A DNA stretch of 64,000 nucleotides from Kuschelorhynchus macadamiae (taxonomy: Eukaryota > Arthropoda > Insecta > Coleoptera > Curculionidae), in contig JAUTXW010000598.1 in assembly GCA_030620095.1 (NCBI GenBank), positions 1,885,001-1,949,000 on the forward strand, given 5' to 3'. The notes under the pieces are model-generated. The model searched no databases. It was given only the letters and a program-made list of their open reading frames with translations, and was not told the origin of the DNA. Shown in pieces: positions 24,137 through 32,963 of the stretch (positions are counted from its first letter, which is position 1; the number at the start of each line of letters is the position of its first letter). The position numbers and the translations under genes are program-made.

Positions 24137-24693
24137 CTAAAACAATTGATGTAGAAAACCTTAAATAGCTAAAACGATATTATAAAAACCAGTTAGATAT
24201 ACAAGGTGTCCCAAACTACTTTTAGATAGAATATATTTTAGGGCATTTAACATTAAACATTTTATTTACAATTTCTTGTTAACAAATTAAAATGTTTATA
24301 TGTTTTTTTAATTTTACGTTCATACTTGGACTAAGAAACTTATCTGTCGTTTTCTGTTCATCCCTGTCATGTTAATATCGTAGTAGAAATAAACTAGTAG
24401 AGCAACTCTCCCAAATATTTTCCTGTCGACAAAATATGGCAGATTGTTAGCAGCAGCATGCAAAGCGCTTCAGTTTAGATTCATTGTTCGAGTTGCGAAT
24501 TCAGAGTTGAATTGGCGAAACTGAGTACGTTACTGTGTGCTGCTGTTGGGTGTTTCAACATGTCGAAAAATTGTTTAATTTACTTTTATGAATTATCGTT
24601 TAGATCTTCTAATCGGTACATTTCAAATAAATTTTGAAAAAAAATGAATGTAACACCAAATTTAGTGGATTTAATCCGGTCATATTTGAGTAA
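24137..24693. other. intron stretch, nothing recognised
   Basis: AT-rich intron sequence. A fragment ACAAGGTGTCCC at about 24201 resembles mariner-type ends but has no partner. No gene is seen. Confidence 0.4.
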
Positions 24694-24769
24694 CAGCAAA
24701 TGATATTAACTAAAGTAACTTATCCTAACCGAGACTATTTATAGGTAAATGTGGTTACACTTGGTTGCA

Positions 24770-25420
24770 CCCGACTGCACCGTTGTCGAGTAAACAATAG
24801 AAGGGACTATAGGGAATAGGCCCTCTGTCTTTATTTAGTGCTTTCTTACCACATTTAACTATTTTCATACTCTCAAATGCATCCAATAATCTATTAGATA
24901 CATTATTAATCAACTTAAGATTATTTATTCCTATTTGGTGATTGTTTTCCAAAGCATATTGGGCAACGCTTGACTTTTCTATTCTTCCGTATCTTAAATG
25001 TTCCATGTGTTCTTTAAAACAAATGTTTATGGAGCGTTTAGTTTGCCCAACACATTTTAGAACGCAGTCATTACAGCTAATTTCATAAATGCCACTCCTC
25101 TCGTTCAAGTCGACTTTGTCTTTAGGGTTTCCAAGGAGATTTTTCAAACTGTTCTCCGATTTGTAGGCTACTCTAAAACCTACGTTTTTAAATACTTTTT
25201 CTAGACCTCTCGTACATCTGGGATCATATGGGATTACTATGAACTTATTGGGAGCCTTAGGTTCTTGAAGAGTAGTGGCATCTTTTAACATTTTCTTATG
25301 TCTATTTACTAATTTATGTACAAAATTATCATTATATCCATTACTTTTAGCTACATTTTTAATCCGATTCTTTTCATTGTTAAAACGTTCTTTACTTAAT
25401 GGAAAATTGACTCCGTTCCT
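24770..25420 (-). pseudogene. Penelope-like GIY-YIG endonuclease segment
   Basis: On the minus strand the linker RIKNVAKSNGYNDNFVHKLV is followed by the GIY-YIG endonuclease: SGIYEISCNDCVLKCVGQTK then RSINICFKEH, and the conserved downstream SSVAQYALENNHQI. In Penelope-like elements this domain nicks the target for primed reverse transcription. The reading frame itself is intact to a stop at 24755, but the reverse transcriptase it should be joined to is missing upstream; instead the frame runs into antisense of the RT segment. Confidence 0.8.
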
Positions 25421-25655
25421 TGCAAATTTGTTTATGGGTAAATTAGAAACCCAATTCAAAAAAGAATTCAAGTATCTCCCAAGGGTGTGGTATAGATACG
25501 TATACGATATATTTGCTATTTTTGATACTAAAACAGAAAATTTGGACACTTTCTTAGAAACATTAAACAATAAATATCCTTCCATTAATTTTACGTACGA
25601 AAAGGAGAACAATGGGCAATTACCTTTTTTCGACACGTTAGTTATTAGAAACAAC
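25400..25655 (+). pseudogene. Penelope-like reverse transcriptase segment
   Basis: The plus strand reads LTPFLANLFMGKLETQFKKE followed by RVWYRYVYDIFAIFDTKTEN and ENNGQLPFFDTLVIRNN. The catalytic motif YVDD has become YVYD, so the first active-site Asp is lost. It is then fused directly to the 3' untranslated sequence, skipping the endonuclease. It is closely related to the fragment at 3010-3505. Confidence 0.75.
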
Positions 25656-25736
25656 GATGCAGTCGGGGGCAACCAAGTGTGACCACATTTACCTATAAAT
25701 AGTCTCGGTTAGGATAAGTTACTTTAGTTTATATCA

Positions 25737-25779
25737 TCTGCTGATGATGCTAACTTGGTTAGCGAAACGCGGGTCCAGA
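25737..25779 (+). ncRNA. hammerhead ribozyme, type I with minimal stem III
   Basis: All core elements are present. Stem I is TCTG (25737-25740) with CAGA (25776-25779). The core is CTGATGA (25741-25747). Stem II is GCTAAC (25749-25754) with GTTAGC (25758-25763) around a TTG loop. The core continues with GAAA (25764-25767). Stem III is only two pairs (A25767-T25774, C25768-G25773) around GCGG. The cleavage site GTC lies at 25773-25775. Hammerheads of this minimal kind are known in the terminal repeats of Penelope-like elements, and the location here fits. Confidence 0.75.
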
Positions 25780-25880
25780 ACGTAACAAGTTGTGGTGTAG
25801 TGTGGTTAGAACTCTTGTATTTTGATCTATCTTCCACCACAGGTTCCAGTGTTAGGACCTATATGAATAATGTTTTGAGA

Positions 25881-26148
25881 TCTCTTTCTCTGCTAGCAGC
25901 CGGCTTAACAATAAATGTTTTCTTTGAAGTGCTCGTAAAAAGAAAAGATTTTCGCCGATTTCTGAATCGTTTAAACATTTTCAATGTTCATTAAACTATG
26001 TGTTATAAATCCATTAGTTTGTTGCACTGTTTTGATCCCCTGAGTACCCGTAATTACATAGTTATTTAATAATTCCCTCGTCAAACAATCCAAAGGCTAT
26101 AACAACGATATTTTTTATTTCATTGTATGTCCATATTTTCATAAATAC
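25881..26148. other. intron stretch, nothing recognised
   Basis: AT-rich sequence between the Penelope element and the candidate exon; no recognised feature. Confidence 0.4.
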
Positions 26149-26283
26149 ATCTCTGGCTAGTGCCCGACTTCCTTTTGCCGGCTGCGGCGTTCGGAAACGT
26201 CCGCAACAATTCGGCCATATCCGTAGGCACCAATGTTCTCGCGACGCGAAGAAATAGATCAAAGGATTTGCCCAGGAGAGGAC
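26149..26283 (-). CDS. candidate ARMC2-like exon of 135 nt
   Basis: A GC-rich, protein-like stretch lies in otherwise AT-rich intron sequence. On the minus strand it opens after ACTAGTAG and closes before GTATTTATG. It is 135 nt, exactly 45 codons, and its 1/2 phase at both ends matches the exons on either side, so it could be included or skipped without changing frame. The peptide contains the run LFLRVARTLVPTDMAELLR, an amphipathic helix type of sequence. I cannot confirm that it belongs to ARMC2; a captured gene fragment would look the same. The donor is weaker than those of the other exons. Confidence 0.4.
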
Positions 26284-26819
26284 CTACTAGTTTATTTCTA
26301 CTATATTAACATGTAGAAGGTTAAAAATCAAGTTATGTTTTTTTCTCCAAAGTTTAACAAGTTACATAGAACTTCCCAGAAAGCAAGTTAAGTAAATTGA
26401 AGTATTCTCTATAAATTGCTTTTTAGTTCATTATTGCCTGTGCCTGCTTGAAAGTTACAGGGTTTGAAAAAAAGTATATTTTTAAAGAAATTACATTGTT
26501 ATTTGAAGTTTCGAATGTTTTAAAATTAATTTAAAGACATAATTATTTAATTTTAATTGGAGAGGTCAACTGAACCCTCGCTGTGGGATTGAAGTGGAGG
26601 TGGAAAATACGATGAATACCTAAAAAGTAGCTTGTTTTGATTTCGTTGGGGCACTTTGTATAAAACTAAGTAGTAATGGCAGTAATGGAGTTTTATACCC
26701 ATCCCCACCGGTAGAGATGTTACTTTTAACTCTGTGGCTGAGATTTGAACAGATATATTGATGAACGCTCAAATTATAGATAAAAACGAGATTTATGGAA
26801 AAATCTTGGTTGTGGGTTT
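26284..26819. other. intron stretch, nothing recognised
   Basis: AT-rich intron sequence to the right of the candidate exon; no recognised feature. Confidence 0.4.
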
Positions 26820-27312
26820 AGACCGCATCACATTGGAATTACTTTCCGATGTTTTACTTTGATCGCACGACACATCTTCAGGAATTTTCACTGCTCGAAA
26901 TCAAAATTTTGACGGCGTGACATTTTTAGGACAATTGAAGGTATCAATAGAATGTTCTATCTTTCTTTTATTATAACCCAAGATTGATGCAAGAATCTTG
27001 GTTTCCTTTACATTATTCATGTGTGTTATGAGCTGGTGTTCAACGACATCGGATTAAATAATTTGTTTTTTAGCTATACATCTTCCATGTCTCTTAAGTC
27101 TAGTAGCCACAGACCACCCAGTTTCACCTATATATACCTCAGGAACAAGGAATTTTCCTTGAATAAAAAATATGGATAATAGACTTAAGGATCATGAAAG
27201 ATGTATAAGTAAAAAACAAGATCATTCATTTTAAGGAAAATTCCTTGTTCCTGCGATAAAGTGTATATTGTTGGAACTGGGCGGTATGCGACTACTAGAC
27301 CTTAAGTACATG
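26820..27312 (-). pseudogene. Penelope-like endonuclease fragment with palindromic end
   Basis: On the minus strand, 27170 to about 26880 reads KFLVPEVYIGETGWSVATRL, then KRHGRCIAKKQ and ETKILASILGYNKRKIEHSI, a GIY-YIG endonuclease segment of a second Penelope-like family. Frame breaks occur between the pieces. A diverged inverted copy of 27040-27170 lies at 27176-27312, making a large imperfect palindrome. Confidence 0.55.
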
Positions 27313-27699
27313 ATAGTTGATAATGTTGCTCGTTTCAGTCTGCTGTGGCTGTTCATTCCCTTGTCGCTGAACATCAGCATTCACTAAGAAGTTATCAACT
27401 GAATTCTTTAAAAAATACAGGTATTTTTTTTGGATCAAGAATATTTTTTTTTAATTGTAAGGACGTAGCCGATGCACGCATAGGACAAGTGGCCCTTCTG
27501 AAACGTACACTACAGAATGCTAAACGTTCCAAATGGTACGAATTCGCATGCAAGGTCAAATAGATAAAGTAAAAAGTAAAATAGTCCCAAGAGGCATGTC
27601 GAATAGAAATAAAGAAAAAAAAACACACAATAGTCCGTCAAAAAAGCAACACAATACATAAATAATTAAAATATAAGTGAATAAAAATAGATACAAAGT

Positions 27700-29750
27700 A
27701 TATATAGATATAAAACAATCATAAAAGCAATTCGTTTAACCGCCTTTTAAGCTGTAAAGTGCTCAAACTGAAAATGCCATAATCAGGGAAGTGACGATTG
27801 TAATTGCGTACCAGTCGATCGACAAATGCGCTAAGCCCATAATTTGTACGATGGTATCTAATATCTCCTAATAGAAACCAGAAATGCGACCGACTCAAGC
27901 AACATCGGACAGTCAATATCTCCACTGAGCAGTTTGTGAAGAAAAACTAGAAGTGCCTTCTTTCTTCGAAACTCAAGTGTTTGAAGGCCACACAGAAGAG
28001 CTCTGGTATTATATGATAAACCCTGGTACGGAAAATTAAACTTATACAAAGGTATTTTGGACTTTTTCGATTTTATCGATGTGGTACTGATACGATGGAC
28101 TCCAAACTGCAGAACAATACTCCAGAACGCTGCGAACAAGTGAGTTATAAAGACATCCAATTGCTTTAGTATCTGTGACATGTTTTGTTTGCCGCTTTAT
28201 AAAGCCCAACAGCCTGAAACCCTTCAGTACAATACTATCAATGTGCAGACCAAAAGTTAAATTCTCATCAAAAATAACGCCCAGGTCTGTAAAGGAACTA
28301 ACAACTTCAAGACTCACGTTATCTATGAAGTAGGAGGAGAGTATGGGTTTGATGCGTTTATGAAAACGGAGCACTTTACATTTAGAAACATTAAGAAGAA
28401 GATGGTTAATGTTGCACCATTTGATAAGCTTTTCCAAGTCCGATTGCAGTGGATTTGATTCAGGGGAAACTGGTGAAAAGAAATTTAAATCGTCTGCGTA
28501 TAAGAGACACTTAGACACTTTAAAGCATGATACTATATCATTTATAAATAGTAGAAAGAGAATTGGACCAATATGAGAGCCCTGTGGGACATCAGATGTC
28601 ACAACAACCTCTCTAGAAATTGAACCACATACGCTAACTCGCTGACGACGATTGAATAAGTACGATTTTATCGATTGCAGATAGGTTCCAGAAAAACCAA
28701 TTCGCTGCAATTTGAATAACAGAAGCTGATGGCAAACCCTGTCAAAAGCCTTCGATATGTCAGTATATATAACATCGATCTGTTGACCAGCCTCAACCGA
28801 TGTTGTTAAGTAATTCTGGAAAATTGCAAGATTTGTAGTTGTTGAGCGGCCACTATAAAAACCGTGTTGCATACTAGTGATGTAGTGCTTCAGAGACTCA
28901 ACGATATGATCCGTGATAATTGCCTCAAACAGCTTTATAGTTTTTAATATCGCTCTTATCCCCAGATTTAAAGATCGGCATGAGAGTGGAAAACCAGATT
29001 AAAAGATTTCTGAAAAATTTTACAAAGGGGCCGAGACAACGACTCGCAGCAACGTTCCAATAAAATAGTGGGAACTCCATCTGGACCAGCCTTTTTAGAA
29101 AGGACAAGGGTTTTTATTTTATTGCAGATTTCCGCCTCTGTAATATAATAGGTTGATAGTAACTTTCCCGAACAGCTTATAGGGCCAATTTTGCTAAAAT
29201 CTAAACTACGGTGACGTGAATAGCAAGACTCAAAGTGAGTGGCGAAGGCATTAGAGATGTTATTCGAACCAATAATTTCCTCTCCGTCATAATTCATGAC
29301 ACTGGGCAGCCCATAGTCTCTTCTCAAATTACGTACAAAAGACCAAAAATGCCTGATATTCTCTGGGATAACCAATTCAGTTTGTGTGACATATGCAAGA
29401 TAGCACTTATCAGTCCGAAGCTTAACCTCACGTCGAATGTCGCAGTAATCAAAATAGTCAACATCTTTATTGGACCTTTTATATTTTTTGTATAGACGAT
29501 TCTTTTGTCCAATAAGTTTTCTCAGAGGAAGGTCGAACTATTTCGGATATTTACACTCGACTACCGTTTTCTTGGGGACACAATTATTGATACCTTCAAA
29601 CAAGACCTCATAAAAGCGCTCAACCATTTTGTTTATGTCAGATTCTACTGATAAAAAAGACCAGTCGGATTGATTGTAAAAAAGGTTTAGATTGTGGAAA
29701 TTGGCTTGATGAAACTGATAAACGCTAACTTCATTAGAATTTTTCATTGG
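27700..29750 (-). pseudogene. jockey-like non-LTR retrotransposon relic
   Basis: The minus strand carries, from right to left: an upstream linker (29747-29538), KKAGPDGVPTILLERC (about 29060-29110), HGFYSGRSTTTNLAIFQNYL (near 28850), motif A VIYTDISKAFDRV (near 28750), VPQGSHIGPILFLLFINDIV (near 28560), the catalytic CLLYADDLNFF (near 28500) and the thumb region LEYCSAVWSPSYQYHIDKIE (near 28080). The catalytic block 28042-28872 is open, with YADD intact, but frames change at about 28050, 28920 and 29100 and there is no endonuclease. It is 5'-truncated and probably dead. Confidence 0.75.
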
Positions 29751-30056
29751 AAGCTTAAATAAGCTTACTATTTAGTTTTTTTACTGAAAATTACTAAGAA
29801 CAAATATTATAAATACCAAGGAAAGTTAAAAACCACGGAAATTTAACAAAATAAACGTTCTCAAAATCATTAAATACTTTATGTAATACCGTGTTAATAA
29901 TGAATATTTAGAGAATTAATTATTTTTAGTTACTAGAATTAAGAGCTGCTGGTTAAAATAAATTTGCAAGCACATGATCTTATGAAATGGAGCCTACGAA
30001 GCCTGTAAAGACACTTTTGTTGGTGTACAACATTTTTTTAACAACCGATACCTATA
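29751..30056. other. intron stretch left of the Polinton
   Basis: AT-rich sequence up to the Polinton target duplication. No feature recognised. Confidence 0.4.
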
Positions 30057-30062
30057 CATTTA

Positions 30063-30247
30063 AGTAGTTATAATAGGGGAGCGCCTCCTCCTCCTCCTCT
30101 TCCTCTCTCTCATGTCCCTCATTCTTAACTTCCTCCCCTTTTATTCTCATTCGCATCATATTTTTTAATTTTTTCTCTTTGTTCTCCCACATTTGATTTT
30201 GCATTCTTAAGTCTTATAAATAGGTGCATCATGATCATTTTAGTATG
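30063..30247 (+). repeat. Polinton left terminal inverted repeat, 185 bp
   Basis: It matches the complement of 48805-48989 along its whole length; I found no difference by eye. It contains a CT-rich part (CTCCTCCTCCTCCTCTTCC) and a TATA box. Divergence begins abruptly after TTTTAGTATG. Confidence 0.93.
30215..30222 (+). promoter_or_regulatory. TATA box in left TIR
   Basis: TATAAATA lies about 97 bp upstream of the RING gene start. A start site some 30 bp downstream, in ATCATTTTAGT, would keep the leader outside most of the repeat. Confidence 0.45.
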
Positions 30248-30318
30248 TTAAGGTACGAGTGACTGTTAAAAGAAAAAAATCTGTTGAATAAATCTATTAA
30301 TAATAATATTAAAATAAA

Positions 30319-30711
30319 ATGAGTGAATCAGTTGGAGAAAGAAATCGATCCATTCCGCTTCAGACAATTAGCCTCGAAGAAATTATACCAGGAGTTCAAG
30401 AAGAAAATATACCATTAGTTCGAGTAGAAAATAATGGGATTGTTTTAAAAAATTTGAATAAAACTGAGAGTGAAGAGAAAAAAGTGTTTTGTGCTATTTG
30501 TTTTGAAATAATCGAATATTATGATTCATGTAGACCAAATACATGTTCCCACATTTTTTGTTTAAAATGTATTTTAAGATGGAATGATGAAAATGGTTGT
30601 TCTATAATGGTAAACAATTGTCCTGTATGTCGCACTAGATATTACTATTTGGTACAAATCTTCAAAGATGTAATTAGACATCATTTTGTTGTAATTTTAA
30701 AAAGAGGATAA
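30319..30711 (+). CDS. RING-finger protein (probable E3 ubiquitin ligase)
   Basis: 130 aa. The C-terminal half holds a C3HC4-type RING: CAIC near residue 58, then NTCSHIFCLKC and CPVCR near residues 75-106, giving the paired cysteines and the histidine of both zinc sites. The N-terminal half is polar without domain. RING proteins of this size usually recruit a ubiquitin-conjugating enzyme. It is the first gene inside the left inverted repeat, likely driven from the TATA box there. Together with the BIR gene at 38022 it supplies the two domains that are fused in viral and cellular IAP proteins, but on separate genes; a joint role is inference. Confidence 0.8.
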   Translation: MSESVGERNRSIPLQTISLEEIIPGVQEENIPLVRVENNGIVLKNLNKTESEEKKVFCAICFEIIEYYDSCRPNTCSHIFCLKCILRWNDENGCSIMVNNCPVCRTRYYYLVQIFKDVIRHHFVVILKRG

Positions 30712-31284
30712 TATTTTTTATAATTTGTGTTTGTGAAAACTCTGCTAACAAATAATTTTGTAAAAAAAAGTAAATGTAAATATATATAATAATTGACACA
30801 CATTTTTTCCTTTTCCTATATTGAAACGACAACAATGATCTAACAAGTTTTTTAATACATACTAATTTTCACATTACATAACAAAACAATTGTTATGGGT
30901 TTACACAAAAAGTGCCACGCCTTAAAATGGCACCACTTTTGCAAATGGAAGCTTAAATTTTCTTATGGGAATTTACATGTAAAAATGACGGTTTTGATTG
31001 TCGGACCGGCATAGCCTAATCTACTACTTTTTAATTATACTAATAATATTAATATAATTTGCATCAAGTAAGAGAAAACTCAATTGAATACAGAAACAAG
31101 CGTTAACAAAATGTTATGCTAATATATGAGTGCTTCTAGTGGCAGTTGACATAATCGACACTTTTTTTTTACATATGATTAGCTATTTCATTTACAAATA
31201 CAGTGTCAGATGTTAGAATAAAAAGAAGTATTTTGCATATAGCAATGAAAATATATAACCGCTTATAGTAACAGTTGACATTTT
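30712..31284. other. Polinton non-coding region
   Basis: No convincing gene. There is an imperfect hairpin at about 30908-30940 (AAAAGTGCCACGCC ... TGGCACCACTTTT), possibly a 3' end signal for the RING gene. The rest is AT-rich. Confidence 0.4.
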
Positions 31285-31455
31285 TTAAAATTAATATTGT
31301 TGACGTATTCTACTTATTATCTTTACAATTTATGTTTAAAATTAATATTTTTGATATAATCTACCCATTACGTTTATAACCTATATTTAAAATTAATATT
31401 GTTGAAATAATCTACCCATCACCTTTACAAACTATGTTTATTATTAATATTTAAC
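31285..31455. repeat. 51-bp tandem repeat, 3.3 copies
   Basis: Units start at 31285, 31336 and 31387, each beginning TTAAAATTAATATT and ending near ACAAxxTATGT, with a partial fourth from 31438. The array runs into the stop of the minus-strand gene at 31444, so it forms that gene's 3' flank. Confidence 0.85.
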
Positions 31456-32067
31456 AATATAATTTTCTATCTCTTTTTTTTCATTTTTGTTGCAGTAAAA
31501 GCAAGCATGTTCAGGAATTAGTAGAAAAAGATGTATCCTACAAATAGCACAATGTAAATCAGAAGCACTAACAACATAGGCTCTTTTGTAGTGGCAGCTC
31601 ACATGATCGGACTCCCCTCTCCGTAAATATCTCATGTGAATTGCACTACAAGGAAGGCAAATAGCAAATGTTCCTAGTCTTCGACTTTCAATTTTAGAGT
31701 AGCTTTGTATAACACATACATCTTTTTCTTCAAAATTATTAAATAATTCACTAGCCCTAAACTTGCTTACTTTTACGTCAGCCTCGGTTCCTAAATTTAG
31801 TAATTGTCCATCCATATCCACTTCTTCGTCAATTTCCTGATCATCTTCCTCCATCTCTTCTTCTTCCTCCTCAATATAATTAATGTCTATGTTACATAAG
31901 AATGATCTTCTAACAAGCCTAGATGATTTGTCCAAAAATGAATGTTTATAAGTGATGGAATCGCCTTCCAAGTTAATAAAAATTTCTTTTCTTTCCTCAA
32001 TTTGAGCGGCGTTCTCCACATTATTTTCTTCAATTTGGTCGGCGTTTCCAATCATATTTTCTGCCAT
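31444..32067 (-). CDS. acidic protein with C-terminal Cys/His-rich zinc-binding-like region
   Basis: 207 aa from the Met at 32067 (MAENMIGNADQIEENN); an upstream in-frame Met at 32112 would add 15 hydrophobic residues and is less likely. The middle has an acidic block (IEEEEEEMEEDDQEIDEEVD). The last 80 residues contain CLPC, SDHVSCH, LHCAIC and ACFYC, spaced as for two or three zinc sites, with the final part RING- or treble-clef-like. I do not recognise the family. The gene faces away from the GC island at 32.2-32.7 kb, which may hold promoters for both directions. Confidence 0.6.
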   Translation of the reverse strand: MAENMIGNADQIEENNVENAAQIEERKEIFINLEGDSITYKHSFLDKSSRLVRRSFLCNIDINYIEEEEEEMEEDDQEIDEEVDMDGQLLNLGTEADVKVSKFRASELFNNFEEKDVCVIQSYSKIESRRLGTFAICLPCSAIHMRYLRRGESDHVSCHYKRAYVVSASDLHCAICRIHLFLLIPEHACFYCNKNEKKEIENYIVKY

Positions 32068-32305
32068 CGTTAGGAGCTTTAGATTTAGATAGATATATTT
32101 GATAAAAAACAATTTTGGTTATAGCTTATAAAATAATATCGACAACTGATATTACAGCGAATGATACTGTATGATCGTCGAGTGGATGTTCTTAAGTATA
32201 TATCCCATCAACCACCACTTTTACTACCTGCAATACTTAAGTTTTTTTTTTTTTTTTTGCTGTCCCTTTCCCTGGCAGTTTCCTCGGGGGGGGGGGGGGG
32301 GGCCA

Positions 32306-32324
32306 AGGGGGGCTTCGCCCCCCT
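32306..32324. other. perfect GC hairpin 1
   Basis: AGGGGGGC-TTC-GCCCCCCT: an 8-bp perfect stem with a 3-nt loop. Confidence 0.85.
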
Positions 32325-32344
32325 CCCCGCTCCGCCAACCCCCC

Positions 32345-32367
32345 TAAGGGGGGCTTCGCCCCCCTTA
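32345..32367. other. perfect GC hairpin 2
   Basis: TAAGGGGGGC-TTC-GCCCCCCTTA: a 10-bp perfect stem, with the same core and loop as hairpin 1, about 20 bp downstream of it. Confidence 0.85.
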
Positions 32368-32544
32368 AACCCCCCTCACCCTCACGTTATCTTCTTTCTC
32401 TCCCTTCCTTCTTTCTCTTTTTTATATGTTTCTCCGTTTTCCTTCCTTCTCCTTTTTCCTTCCTTCTCCTTTTTCCTTCCTTCTTCTTTTTCCTTCCTTC
32501 TTCTTTTTCTTTCCTTCTCCTTTTTTCTTTTCTTCTTTTTTAAT

Positions 32545-32590
32545 CTAACCTAACCTAACCTAACCTAACCTAACTTAACTTAACCTGAAG
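32545..32590. repeat. (CCTAA)n telomere-like repeat
   Basis: Five to six CTAAC/CCTAA units followed by decayed TTAACTTAACC copies. On the minus strand this is TTAGG, the common arthropod telomere repeat. Confidence 0.8.
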
Positions 32591-32743
32591 AGGGTAGCCC
32601 GAAATTGGGGAACCGGGATTTTAGTCTCGGAAATTCAGGGGTCCGGGGGGAGGGGGAGGGGGTAAGGTTGTTGATCGGCTTGGGAAAGTGGTTTTTAGAG
32701 ATTGTCGTTCAACTTTAAGTAGGACACATGTGATTAACTTTTG

Positions 32744-32752
32744 CATATAAAA
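32744..32752 (+). promoter_or_regulatory. probable TATA box upstream of the repeat-protein gene
   Basis: GCATATAAAATCGCC lies 210 bp before the start codon at 32964, with GC-richer sequence downstream suitable for a leader. Confidence 0.4.
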
Positions 32753-32963
32753 TCGCCTCAGCGAAGAGACGAATGCAATTGATTTCTGCATTCACACTGT
32801 GCAGAGCTCGCGAGTTTTCTGGTGTTTACATTGTGTCTATTTGGTAAATTTTTATTTTTATTTCTAACATTTTTATTTGGCAAGATTTAATTCTTATATG
32901 TATTGGTGACATTTTTATGTACATTTGTGGCATTTTTATTTATTATTACGATTTTTTTTCATA

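Larger units (their letters stand above)
24694..25880. mobile_element. Penelope-like element in an inverted, double-ended layout
   Basis: Two copies of the same 88-bp 3' sequence face outwards: 24694-24781 (minus) and 25656-25743 (plus). Between them lie an endonuclease segment on the minus strand and a reverse-transcriptase segment on the plus strand, meeting near 25400-25420. The plus-strand side continues through a complete hammerhead ribozyme. The minus-strand side breaks off inside the ribozyme at CTG. The arrangement suggests that two cDNA pieces were joined in opposite directions during target-primed insertion. Confidence 0.7.
32243..32680. repeat. GC-rich and low-complexity island in the Polinton
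   Basis: In order: a run of T at about 32240-32260, a run of 17 G (32286-32302), two perfect hairpins, CT-rich repeats (CCTTCTTCTTTTTCCTT type, 32400-32540), (CCTAA)n (32545-32590) and a G-rich stretch with four G-runs (32639-32664). It contrasts sharply with the AT-rich element around it and lies between two divergent genes. Confidence 0.85.

Noticed and set aside
23526..24168. Plus-strand frames opposite the ARMC2-like exon
   Set aside because: Antisense shadows of the exon 23586-24136.
32161..32553. 130-aa plus-strand open frame rich in Phe, Ser, Leu and Pro
   Set aside because: It is a translation of the poly-T, poly-G, hairpin and CT-repeat island; no natural protein composition.
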